A stretch of DNA of 64,000 nucleotides from Paenibacillus sp. Soil522. Its GTDB lineage: Bacteria; Bacillota; Bacilli; Paenibacillales; Paenibacillaceae. How positions within the stretch are numbered: the first letter of the stretch is position 1; every line of letters begins with the position of its first letter. The notes under the pieces were generated by a model, which ran no database searches, was not told the DNA's origin, and was given only the letters and a program-made list of their open reading frames with translations. The translations under genes were made by a program, and so were the position numbers. The DNA lies in assembly GCF_001428245.1 (NCBI RefSeq), contig NZ_LMRV01000033.1:38797-102796 (forward strand). The letters run 5' to 3'. Positions 1 through 8,029 of this stretch are shown piece after piece.

Positions 1-1
1 G

Positions 2-634
2 TTCGATAGGACCGATCCGAGCCCGGGGTATATTCAAGGCTACCCGCCGGGCATCCGGGAGAATGGCGCCCAGTATACGCATGGGGTGATCTGGAGCATC
101 GTTGCTTGGTGCGAGCTCGGCGAAGGAGACAAAGCAGTTGAGCTGTTTCATTTGCTGAATCCGGTCACCCATGCCCAAAGTCCGTCGGAAGTGCGTAAAT
201 ACGCTGGCGAACCCTATGTAATGGCCGCTGATGTGTACACGCGGGATCCGGTGAAAGGCAGAGCGGGATGGACGTGGTACACCGGCGCATCGGGTTGGAT
301 GTATCAGGCGGGGATCGAATGGATACTCGGTTTGAGCCGCGAGGGCAGCAAGCTGTTTGTGCGTCCGAACGTACCGAAGGATTGGCCGTCTTACTCCGTG
401 AAGTACCGATACGGCAGCTCTGTATATCACATAACCGTGCAGGCGAACGGCGCTGCGAAGGATAAGGACGAAGGCGTTACGGTCGACGGCAGGCAGGCAG
501 AGCAAGAGCCAGCCGTGAATGAAGCCGGGAAGTCTGCCGGATTCTATATTCAGCTCGTCGATGACGGACAAGAACACAAGGTTGAAGCGGTTTTTCCGCT
601 TAGCGGCTTTAAGACCTCGGTTGGTATGGCTTAG
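2..634 (+). CDS. GH94-type glycan phosphorylase / cyclic beta-1,2-glucan synthase, C-terminal part
   Basis: The frame is open from base 2 and the 5' end lies outside the window, so only about 210 C-terminal residues are present. They carry hallmarks of the GH94 (alpha/alpha)6 domain: ENGAQYTHGVIW, then EPYVMAADVY and GWTWYTGASGWMYQ. The WYTGAAGW-type motif contributes to the sugar and phosphate pocket in cellobiose phosphorylases and in the C-terminal domain of cyclic beta-1,2-glucan synthases. The tail after about residue 150 forms the usual short beta-domain and ends in an Ala-rich segment. A strong terminator follows about 100 bp downstream. Which GH94 subfamily it belongs to cannot be told from this fragment. 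Cyclic beta-1,2-glucan synthase is favoured because Paenibacilli often carry it, but a stand-alone phosphorylase is possible. Confidence 0.8.
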   Translation, partial: FDRTDPSPGYIQGYPPGIRENGAQYTHGVIWSIVAWCELGEGDKAVELFHLLNPVTHAQSPSEVRKYAGEPYVMAADVYTRDPVKGRAGWTWYTGASGWMYQAGIEWILGLSREGSKLFVRPNVPKDWPSYSVKYRYGSSVYHITVQANGAAKDKDEGVTVDGRQAEQEPAVNEAGKSAGFYIQLVDDGQEHKVEAVFPLSGFKTSVGMA

Positions 635-736
635 GAAGGAAAGAGGGAGAGGAGAGCCTTATCTGAGGGCCTTGAAAAAGTATTGTTTTTGGTAAAATCA
701 AAGATTTAAGGGGATTCGAATAGGACTCCCGATAAA

Positions 737-780
737 CAAAACGAGCCTTAGAAGCGATTCTAATGGCTCGTTTTGTTTTT
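737..780 (+). terminator. Rho-independent terminator after the GH94 gene
   Basis: Arms AAACGAGCC (about 739-747) and GGCTCGTTT (765-773) pair and extend through TTAGAA/TTCTAA. They are followed by TTTTGTTTTT. It ends the GH94 transcript. Confidence 0.85.
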
Positions 781-816
781 TGGTTTATTTGTTACAAAAA
801 GCACGAGCTGTATTTC

Positions 817-990
817 TATCCTGCATAATTGCAATAACTTATCCCTTATAAGCGCCAAGCCTTGCTCTATCCTGCACATTTGCATGATAAAACCAAGTAT
901 TTCGGCAGTATGATGAAAAAGTAGGCGTCTATGTTGTACGGGATGCAGGATAGACGCACCACCTCACTGAAAACGAGCTCCTATCCTGCG
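817..990. repeat. Four dispersed CTATCCTGC motifs
   Basis: CTATCCTGCA with a downstream TTGCA occurs at 817-834 and 867-884. The reverse complement TGCAGGATAG is at 944-953, and CTATCCTGCG is at 981-990. The motif density within 175 bp of otherwise non-coding DNA (635-1239) is not explained by any gene. Function is unknown; it may be a dispersed genomic repeat or a set of protein-binding sites. Nothing else was recognised in this interval apart from promoter-like sequence close to sigK. Confidence 0.5.
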
Positions 991-1158
991 ACGATACAAT
1001 ATAGCTGTTTATCTTAGGCTCCTTCATTAAAGCTCGCCTGACGATGCAATGTAGTGCGAGGATGAACTTTATGATAAAGTAACAAGTTCAATGATTTAAA
1101 TAATAACTGTTTTCCTGCTTCCTTCACCCTCGTACATGCACTTCTAGGCCGTTGCCCA

Positions 1159-1166
1159 CATACAAT
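1159..1166 (+). promoter_or_regulatory. Sigma-E-like -10 element upstream of sigK
   Basis: CATACAAT lies about 75 bp before the sigK start and matches the sigma-E -10 consensus. In Bacillus, sigK is transcribed by sigma-E and then by sigma-K. A convincing -35 element was not identified. Similar CGATACAATATAG and CGATGCAATGTAG sequences occur at about 990 and 1041. Confidence 0.35.
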
Positions 1167-1239
1167 GTAGAACTATGCTACTTGTGCGCTGGAGCAATAG
1201 CGAATGCATCCAGCAATTCAGCTTGGGGGTGTCCGGTTC

Positions 1240-1912
1240 ATGGGATTGTTTGCAGCTATCGCACTGTTCATTAAGCAACTGTCGCTTCTTGTGTCATATG
1301 TTAAAAATAATGCATTTCCTCAGCCGCTGCATGAGGACGAGGAAACGAAGCATCTTCAGCTAATGGCGGAGGGTAACGCACGCTCGCGCAACCTGCTAAT
1401 CGAGCATAATCTCCGGTTGGTCGCGCACATCGTCAAAAAATTTGACAATACAGGGGAGGATTTGGAGGATCTTATCTCCATTGGCACGATCGGCCTCATT
1501 AAAGCAATTGAAAGCTTCCAAACCGGTAAAGGGACAAAGCTCGCTACGTTCGCAGCTCGTTGTATCGAGAATGAAATACTTATGCATTTGCGCTCCTTAA
1601 AGAAAACCCGGAAAGACGTATCTCTTCACGACCCAATAGGTACGGACAAAGAAGGCAATGAAATTACGCTGATAGATATCCTCGGCACGGAGGCCGATGA
1701 TATTGTCGATAAGGTGCAGCTGAAGATTGAGAAAAGCAAGATATATAAAAACCTCGATATATTGGATGACCGGGAGAAGGAAGTCGTGCGGGGATGAGCG
1801 GACGCAAAGGGAGATTGCGAAGGAGCTCGGGATCTCGAGGAGTTACGTTTCAAGGATAGAGAAAAGAGCGCTGATGAAGCTTTATCATGAGTTTTATAAG
1901 GCGAAGCGGTAA
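1240..1912 (+). pseudogene. sigK: RNA polymerase sporulation sigma factor SigK, full length but frameshifted (copy 1)
   Basis: This is the only copy in the window with a native 5' end. The chosen ATG at 1240 gives [20 protein letters not shown], a typical hydrophobic pro-sequence, and has GGGGGTGT upstream. Sigma regions 2.1-2.4 ([27 protein letters not shown]) and region 3 follow. Just after REKEVV, 26 bases are missing compared with the intact 3' copies at 5756 and 10544. The first frame therefore stops at 1797, while region 4 ([19 protein letters not shown]) continues in another frame to 1912. SigK directs late mother-cell transcription. As written the gene would yield a protein without region 4.2 and therefore no -35 recognition. 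Either it is a true pseudogene repaired by recombination with a downstream copy, or the gap is an assembly error in a four-copy repeat. Confidence 0.85.
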
Positions 1913-1987
1913 CAAAGTTATAAACTTAGAATAATCAGTGGTGTAGATATTCATGTAATATATTTTGCTCATCCATATGCAAACTTT

Positions 1988-2015
1988 TAAACCCTTGGGA
2001 ATCAAGGGTTTTTTT
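1988..2015 (+). terminator. Terminator after sigK copy 1
   Basis: AAACCCTTG (1989-1997) pairs with CAAGGGTTT (2003-2011) across a 5-nt loop, followed by a T run. Confidence 0.8.
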
Positions 2016-2185
2016 GATTCTATATACAATGAAAGTTTTGAGGCTATGTCAGTGTCCATCTATTCAGGGCAAGGTCAATTCATAAATATAAGTCATTTGT
2101 CTACAATTTTCGACATACTTCTCAATCTCGAATGAATAAAATGAGTCTATATAAACTTGAGAAAGATGGGGGGCAAGCATGTAGT

Positions 2186-4435
2186 ATGATCAAAAAACTT
2201 AGTATTAAAAATGCAGCTACATATAATCATTTAGGTATTACGATGGATAGTTTAAAGAAGGTCAATTTCGTTTATGGAAACAATGGTACTGGAAAAACTA
2301 CATTAACAGAATATCTACGAAGACCAGAAGTGTATCCTGAAAGTACCATGGATTGGAATGGTAAGGTACTTAAGATTTGTGTTTACAATCGAAATTTTGT
2401 GGATGAAAACTTTAGGATAGGTAATTCCATTAGAGGGATATTTACATTGGGTAAAGAGTCTGTGGAGCTGCAGTCTCAGATTACTGAACTTAGAGAGAAA
2501 ATAAGAAAACATGATGAAGCAATTTTAAAATTAAAAGAGACAATTTCTGAAAAGAAATCCGTTTTAATTGGCATTAGTGATGATTTTAAAGATTCATGTT
2601 GGGAGATAAAAAAGAGAATAGATGACTCTTTTAAAGAGTCGATTGAAGGAGTTAGAAATTCACGAGATAAATTTATGGCTAAATTTTTAGAGGAAGCCAC
2701 AAATAATTCAAGAGAAATTCGTTCGCTAGAAGAATTGGGAAAACTCAAAAGCAGTCTCTACGAGTTGAAAGGTGAAATGATCAAAAAAAATAACAGAATA
2801 TTACTAGAGGAACGATTAGATGATGACCATATTTTCAGAAGAAAAATCATCGGAAAAGAAGATGTAGATATTGCTAAGTTGATTACAAAATTACAAATAA
2901 GTGACTGGGTTAAACAAGGTCAAATTATTGTGAAAAAGACAGATGACGTATGCCCTTTCTGCCAGCAAACACTTCCATCTATGTTTGAGGAGAAGCTGAA
3001 TTTATATTTTGATCAATCTTATATTGCTAACATTCAACGATTAGAGTTGATATCAAAAAAATATATTGAGAATGTAGAGAATGTAATCATACAAATTGAA
3101 TCCTTGTTGGATTACTCTAAAGGTGAGTTCACTAATAAACAAAAAATCGAGATTAGTCTAAAATTAATTAAATCGAAGCTTGAAGAAAACAAATTGTTAA
3201 TTGAAGGTAAAATAAAGGAGCCCAGCAGAAGTATTGAGTTGGCAGAGATAGAGGCTTTGATTTTTGAAATAAATCAAGAAGTAAACGAATCCAATCAAAA
3301 GATTGATAAGCATAATAAACTAATTGAAAATATAAAAAATGAAAAAGAAAATCTGTCCAGAGATATATGGAGATACATAATCGAACAAAATAACTCGAAC
3401 TATCAAGCATTTATGAAAAAGAAAGGAGATATCGAAAGGGTAGTATTAGGATTAGAAAATAGTAAACAACAAAAAACAAATTTCAAGAATCAGTTTGAAG
3501 AAGATTTATATCTAAAGCAACAGCAAGTAACAAGCGTTGATCACTCCGTAGCCGAGATTAATAAGATATTACATTCATTTGGCTTTAAATCATTTCGTTT
3601 GGCTTCCGCTGCTGAAAAAGGTAATTATAGGATTGTTCGAGAGAATGGTGAAGATGCTCATGACACCCTTAGTGAAGGCGAAAAAACGTTCATCACTTTT
3701 CTTTATTTTTACCAATTGTTAAAAGGTAGTAATGAAATTAAGGATATACAGTCCGAGAAAATTGTAGTTATTGATGACCCCATTTCCAGTCTGGATAGTA
3801 GTGTTCTCTTTATGGTTAGTAGTCTTATTAGAAAAATAATTTTTGAAATAAAAGAGGATTCGTCCGATATCAAACAATTATTTGTTCTAACGCATAATAT
3901 TTATTTTCACAAAGAAGTTACCTTCAACCAAGGGAATAAAGGTTTCGGAGAAGCAACTTATTGGATATTAAGAAAGAATGATGACACAACAACAATTGAG
4001 CCATTTCCTAAGAATCCAATTAGGACATCTTACGAATTACTCTGGAAGGAACTAAGGAATCCAAATAATTATAATTTTGTATCAATCCAAAATACAATGA
4101 GACGAATTCTTGAGAATTATTTTAAATTCTTTGGCGATTCAAACATTGATGATCTTGAAAATGAGTTTGATAATGAAGAAAAAATGATTTGTCGTTCATT
4201 ACTTTCCTGGATAAATGATGGATCTCATTCTATTAGTGAGGATTTATATGTAGAAAGTAACCTGGACATAGCAAGCAGATATTTGAGTGTCTTCAAGAGC
4301 ATATTTGAAAAGAAAAATCATCTTGCTCACTATAGTATGATGATGAAGGAATTTGAGTTTGATGCAACTTCACAATCTCAAGTCGTTTCTGAAGTAACTG
4401 CTGGGATGAGAGAAGCAGCTGGTGCAACAGAGTAA
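2186..4435 (+). CDS. RloC/PrrC-like AAA_13 ATPase, putative anticodon nuclease
   Basis: A 749-residue ABC/SMC-type ATPase. Walker A (GNNGTGKTTL) is near residue 31. A long charged, coiled-coil-rich middle is broken by a zinc-hook-like CPFC at C256/C259. The signature LSEGEKTF is near 495, Walker B VVIDDP has D530/D531, and a D-loop SSLD and H-loop LTHN follow. In the C-terminal domain R639-x3-E643 and H681 (in NDGSH) are spaced much like the Arg-Glu-His anticodon-nuclease triad of PrrC/RloC. RloC proteins are about this long and cut or excise the tRNA wobble nucleotide during phage infection or DNA damage. The ATG at 2186 is preferred because a G-rich stretch (2168-2173) precedes it and the family starts with M-I-K; an ATG at 2132 is also in frame. 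The gene is visibly AT-rich against its neighbours, suggesting transfer. It stands alone between two sigK copies. Nuclease activity is inferred; the ATPase family is clear. Confidence 0.75.
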   Translation: MIKKLSIKNAATYNHLGITMDSLKKVNFVYGNNGTGKTTLTEYLRRPEVYPESTMDWNGKVLKICVYNRNFVDENFRIGNSIRGIFTLGKESVELQSQITELREKIRKHDEAILKLKETISEKKSVLIGISDDFKDSCWEIKKRIDDSFKESIEGVRNSRDKFMAKFLEEATNNSREIRSLEELGKLKSSLYELKGEMIKKNNRILLEERLDDDHIFRRKIIGKEDVDIAKLITKLQISDWVKQGQIIVKKTDDVCPFCQQTLPSMFEEKLNLYFDQSYIANIQRLELISKKYIENVENVIIQIESLLDYSKGEFTNKQKIEISLKLIKSKLEENKLLIEGKIKEPSRSIELAEIEALIFEINQEVNESNQKIDKHNKLIENIKNEKENLSRDIWRYIIEQNNSNYQAFMKKKGDIERVVLGLENSKQQKTNFKNQFEEDLYLKQQQVTSVDHSVAEINKILHSFGFKSFRLASAAEKGNYRIVRENGEDAHDTLSEGEKTFITFLYFYQLLKGSNEIKDIQSEKIVVIDDPISSLDSSVLFMVSSLIRKIIFEIKEDSSDIKQLFVLTHNIYFHKEVTFNQGNKGFGEATYWILRKNDDTTTIEPFPKNPIRTSYELLWKELRNPNNYNFVSIQNTMRRILENYFKFFGDSNIDDLENEFDNEEKMICRSLLSWINDGSHSISEDLYVESNLDIASRYLSVFKSIFEKKNHLAHYSMMMKEFEFDATSQSQVVSEVTAGMREAAGATE

Positions 4436-4824
4436 CTCTCAACGAACGGAAAGAGGCTTTTAAAAACAGAAGGTAATCGGATAAAAGTCCGAAAATCTTT
4501 GTTGTCTTCCAATTGTAACAGATTAAATCGTAAATCGATATATTCCATCCGCGGTTTCATGATCGAGTAAGTATACCATGGTATAGTCCTTTTTCAGGGA
4601 GCTATTCAGCATGACGATTGGGATGCTAACGGAATAATGGCGCACTTATGAAAGGTTACATTAAGATTATATTTTGTTAAAACTATGCTTTCGAGCCTCT
4701 GATCCGGTGGTTCCGATAGGTAGAAATGAGAGATAGATTTCTTTTCATTAACGCCAGATACGCTGGAGCGGATCGATTCGCGAATGGGGCAAATGTCGTT
4801 GTTTTGATGGAGTATATATGTGCA

Positions 4825-4862
4825 ACAGGCGACCTCTCAGTCAGGAGGACGTCTGTTTTTTG
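4825..4862 (+). terminator. Terminator-like hairpin in the RloC-TA gap
   Basis: ACAGGCG and CGTCTGT arms, with an inner CCTC/GAGG stem, are followed by TTTTTTG. The surrounding non-coding stretch 4436-5062 shows no intact ORF and looks like decayed coding DNA. Confidence 0.6.
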
Positions 4863-5062
4863 TTAGAATAGATATTCCGATACATGTTGTATTCCGGTCG
4901 TTAGTATTGAATTCGCAGCTATGACACATCGGTAACCTCTTTATATTCACATTATGTGGGCTTCTCGAATGTACTAGTGTAAAACGGTTTGTGTTATACT
5001 TGTGATATTAGAAATGCTCCGGTTTTAATATTAATTGCATAATGAAATGGAGGGGATGAAGA

Positions 5063-5242
5063 ATGAATCGTCGAATACAAGATTTAAGTAAGTTCATCAA
5101 GCTTACTGGTGATCGAGCAAAGCTTGATGCTAAAGCAAACGGCACTTATATTGTATACAAAACGAATGACGGCCAATTTGTAAGAGAGTATAGCAATGGT
5201 GAAATAGAACGGATTAATGAACAGGATCTTGAGCATGAGTGA
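5063..5242 (+). CDS. Small ORF, possible antitoxin of a zeta-kinase-type module
   Basis: A 59-residue charged protein starting [16 protein letters not shown] and ending in INEQDLEHE. It has an excellent ribosome-binding site (GGAGGGG about 8 nt before the ATG at 5063). Its stop overlaps the next start by 8 nt (ATGAGTGA), so the two genes are translationally coupled. Small proteins in this position ahead of zeta-like P-loop kinases are commonly the antitoxin partner, but no antitoxin domain was recognised in the sequence itself. The downstream toxin is destroyed by fusion to sigK, so this gene is probably an orphan. Confidence 0.6.
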   Translation: MNRRIQDLSKFIKLTGDRAKLDAKANGTYIVYKTNDGQFVREYSNGEIERINEQDLEHE

Positions 5243-5756
5243 GCCAATCGCAACTATGTTTGTGTTTGCGGGGAACAATGGGAGCGGTAAGAGCACGATT
5301 GGGACAATCGGTTTGATTAAAGCGATTGAGAGCTTCCAAACTGGAAAAGGAACGAAGCTCGCGACTTTTGCAGCTCGTTGTATTGAGAACGAAATACTGA
5401 TGCACCTTCGTTCTTTGAAGAAGACTCGAAAGGACGTGTCTTTGCATGATCCGATTGGCACGGATAAGGAAGGAAATGAGATTACGTTGATCGATATCCT
5501 CGGCACGGAGGCCGACGATATCGTCGATAAGGTGCAGCTGAAGATTGAGAAGAGCAAAATATATAAAAACCTCGATATATTGGATGACCGCGAGAAGGAA
5601 GTTGTTATTGGCCGCTTCGGGCTGGAGCATGGCGGGGATGAGCGGACGCAGCGGGAGATTGCGAAGGAGCTGGGGATTAGCCGCAGCTATGTATCGCGGA
5701 TTGAGAAGCGGGCGTTGATGAAGTTGTATCATGAGTTTTATAAGGCGAAGAAGTAG
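5235..5756 (+). pseudogene. Zeta-like kinase N-terminus fused in frame to SigK C-terminal two-thirds (sigK copy 2)
   Basis: The reading frame starts [18 protein letters not shown] with a P-loop GNNGSGKST, the usual start of zeta-toxin/AAA_33-type small kinases. After about 22 residues it changes without a stop into SigK at [12 protein letters not shown] and continues to the normal SigK end. The join falls in a short shared stretch, ATTGG-AC-ATCGG, near 5298-5311, so a microhomology deletion is the simplest origin. SigK regions 2.2 to 4.2 are intact here, including the segment lost in copy 1 ([10 protein letters not shown]). The chimera keeps an antitoxin-coupled translation start and could be expressed. 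It lacks SigK region 2.1 and the pro-sequence, and the kinase lacks everything after the P-loop, so neither function is expected. Confidence 0.75.
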
Positions 5757-5757
5757 G

Positions 5758-5801
5758 AAAAGCTTGAGAATGCTAATGTCAGAGCATTCTCAAGCTTTTT
5801 T
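5758..5801 (+). terminator. Strong terminator after sigK copy 2
   Basis: AAAAGCTTGAGAATGCT pairs perfectly with AGCATTCTCAAGCTTTT across an 8-nt loop, then TT. It could work in both directions and also end the convergent esterase operon. Confidence 0.9.
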
Positions 5802-5860
5802 GGTGTCGACAATCATCGTCTGAACAAGGTATGAGGCAGTAATGAAAGGACTGGCGTTTT

Positions 5861-6613
5861 TTAACTTAAGCAGCGATCCATGTAGTAAAGGATTTGCTTC
5901 CTCCACCAGTACCAGTCATGATTGACATCGTACCCCCAAAATTCAACGCTTGCCGGGATGTGTTTCTCCTGCAGCACTTCCTTGAGCTTCTGCGTCTCCG
6001 ATCGCATTAAATCTTCATGAGCGCCTTGGCCTGTGCAAATGATGATTTTGCTGTTCCTGTATTGATTCAGATAAAAAGCGTCCTCCAAGTTTCTTAAATA
6101 GTGAAGCGGTGAATGGAAATAAGCTGAAGGAGGGACCTCTTCTCCAAAAAATCGATTGGTCGAATACAAACCGCTTAAAGCAATTAAACTGTCAAAATAT
6201 TGCGGGTGCCGGAAAAACATATTGGTACTGTGATAAGCCCCGAGCGAACATCCCGTCGCCAAGATCTTCTGCGTGCCTCCACCGTTGTTCTCTTTGCTTT
6301 GACGGAGAATGGAAGAAATGAGTTCATCTTTCACATAGGCATCATATTGGTCATGGAGTTTCATCTTCTCATCGGTCGTCGAGTTCTTGGCATAAAAAGT
6401 CTCTTCGTCAATACTGTCGCATGTCCAAACTTGAATTTTTCCTTGTTCAATATAACTTTCCAACGTGCTGATCATGCCGGATTCCTCATACTGATAAAAC
6501 CGTCCGCAGGAGGTCGGAAAAACAAGTAAGGGCTTCCCTTGATGTCCGTATATTTTGTATTCCATGTCCCGATGCAAGTTGCCGCTATATACTTTGTGAT
6601 AGGTTACTTTCAT
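5861..6613 (-). CDS. Esterase family alpha/beta-hydrolase
   Basis: A 250-residue cytoplasmic protein of the esterase D/YbbA-like family. It starts MKVTYHKVYSGNLHRDMEYK, keeps LLVFPTSCGR for the oxyanion-hole strand, and carries a nucleophile elbow ATGCSLGAYHS with Ser in the G-x-S-x-G position. Near the end ICTGQGAHEDL and the terminal VNHDWYWWR provide acid and histidine candidates (the latter H close to the C-terminus). Its start overlaps the stop of the upstream ATP-grasp gene by 4 nt (ATGA), so both form one operon reading leftward. A joint role in making or trimming a small peptide-like or acylated metabolite is possible but not shown. The substrate is unknown. Confidence 0.8.
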   Translation of the reverse strand: MKVTYHKVYSGNLHRDMEYKIYGHQGKPLLVFPTSCGRFYQYEESGMISTLESYIEQGKIQVWTCDSIDEETFYAKNSTTDEKMKLHDQYDAYVKDELISSILRQSKENNGGGTQKILATGCSLGAYHSTNMFFRHPQYFDSLIALSGLYSTNRFFGEEVPPSAYFHSPLHYLRNLEDAFYLNQYRNSKIIICTGQGAHEDLMRSETQKLKEVLQEKHIPASVEFWGYDVNHDWYWWRKQILYYMDRCLS

Positions 6614-7797
6614 GAGAACACCTTGATTCTATTTTCCACTGCATGAATATAAGCTGTAATTTGTTTCACTTTATCAAAGTCCTTTGAACGAAATTGATAC
6701 GCATAATTTCCTCTAGATTGGCTTTGCACATCCGTAATGCTGTCGTGTTTGACAATTTCATGATGATATCGCTGCATGATCTCTTCGTGCTCATGAGCGT
6801 AGGTGAGGTGGTTTTTTTTACTGGCAAACCCGGTATAATACTTACCGGCAAAAGGTCCTTCCACCTGATTGTTAACAATCATATTCGCCCATAGCTTGTA
6901 AATATCGATATCGTAAGTGAAGTTGATCGCATCCGTCATCCACGTACCCGGCGGCCTCATATTGACTTCTAACGCAATAATATTTCCATCTGCATTGGAT
7001 TTAAAAAACTCGAGATGAAAAAAGCTTTCTTTGATCCCATAGGTTCGAATGATCCTTCTTCCGGATTCCTCGATTTCCTTACTTACTTCCTTTAAACCAT
7101 AATAGCTGAAATGATTTCCAGAATTTACGGTATCCATGATGCTATGCGGAAATTCGTGGCTTGCTGCGAATACGATTTCTCCATCTTTGTTGACAAGACC
7201 GTCGTAGGTTAGCAAGACGCCGTCTATAAACTCTTGCATAATAAATTCGACTTCCGATGGTTTGGTATGCAAGAAATGCTCCAGCTCCGACTCGCTCGCG
7301 AGTTTGTAAGTCATGTTCGCTCCCACGCCTTGATTTGGCTTTACGACGACGGGATAGCCGATCTTCTCGATAAATTTTTTTGCCTTCACCCGATGGAATT
7401 TCGTTATGGAACGTATGGACTCGACCTCGCTTTTATTGAAAAACTTTTCCATTTTCGATTTTTGTTTTAAATTGGATATAAAATCGAGCTTCGTACCGAA
7501 AATGTTGAAATCCGTTCGAATGCGCGCGTCAAGATCCAGCCAATGCTCGTTAAGTGATTCAAAACGATCGATTTTACCATATTTATGGGTATAATAACCG
7601 ACCGCGCGCAGAACCTCGTCGTAATTTTCCAGACGATTAATTTTGATGTACTCCGTAAGGGAATTTTTCAGTTTTTCGTTGAGATCGTTATAATCTGCAT
7701 CGCCGATGCCAAGCACATTCACTCCGCAGTTTTTCAAGTGAAAGCAGAATTCGGTGCAGTACTTTGGGAAATTCGGCGAGAAAAAAATAAAGTTCAT
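6610..7797 (-). CDS. ATP-grasp domain carboxylate-amine ligase
   Basis: A 395-residue protein with the ATP-grasp fold. The N-terminal Rossmann-like preATP-grasp part (IFFSPNFPKYCTEFC, VLGIGDADYNDL) is followed by IGYPVVVKPNQGVGANMTYK, the nucleotide-binding lysine and flexible loop. Next come the hinge EFIMQEFIDGVLLTYDG and the metal-binding ALEVNMRPPGTWMTD, where Glu and Asn coordinate Mg. Such enzymes join a carboxylate, activated as acyl-phosphate, to an amine or other nucleophile. The carboxylate and amine here are unknown. The gene is translationally coupled to the esterase downstream. It sits inside a sigK-flanked cassette beside a branching enzyme on the other strand. Confidence 0.8.
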   Translation of the reverse strand: MNFIFFSPNFPKYCTEFCFHLKNCGVNVLGIGDADYNDLNEKLKNSLTEYIKINRLENYDEVLRAVGYYTHKYGKIDRFESLNEHWLDLDARIRTDFNIFGTKLDFISNLKQKSKMEKFFNKSEVESIRSITKFHRVKAKKFIEKIGYPVVVKPNQGVGANMTYKLASESELEHFLHTKPSEVEFIMQEFIDGVLLTYDGLVNKDGEIVFAASHEFPHSIMDTVNSGNHFSYYGLKEVSKEIEESGRRIIRTYGIKESFFHLEFFKSNADGNIIALEVNMRPPGTWMTDAINFTYDIDIYKLWANMIVNNQVEGPFAGKYYTGFASKKNHLTYAHEHEEIMQRYHHEIVKHDSITDVQSQSRGNYAYQFRSKDFDKVKQITAYIHAVENRIKVFS

Positions 7798-8029
7798 CCT
7801 TTTTGTCCCCCTCAGACTCCAGTTTTGAAATTTTATCCTAAAGATTCCATGATTTCAAGAAAATATATTGTAAAGATCATATGATGAGCTCCCGTTTTTA
7901 TTGAATTAATGTTAAGGGCAGGAGTGTTTAACTACTGGGCGAATAATTCTTTATAGAGAAAGAGAGAACGCACCAAGAGATGCTGCAAATGTACCATAGA
8001 TACAATAGATACAATAGTGAGGTGTGACT

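Noticed and set aside
1727..1912. Separate 61-codon ORF with a sigma region 4 helix-turn-helix
   Set aside because: It is the out-of-frame 3' end of sigK copy 1, not a gene of its own.
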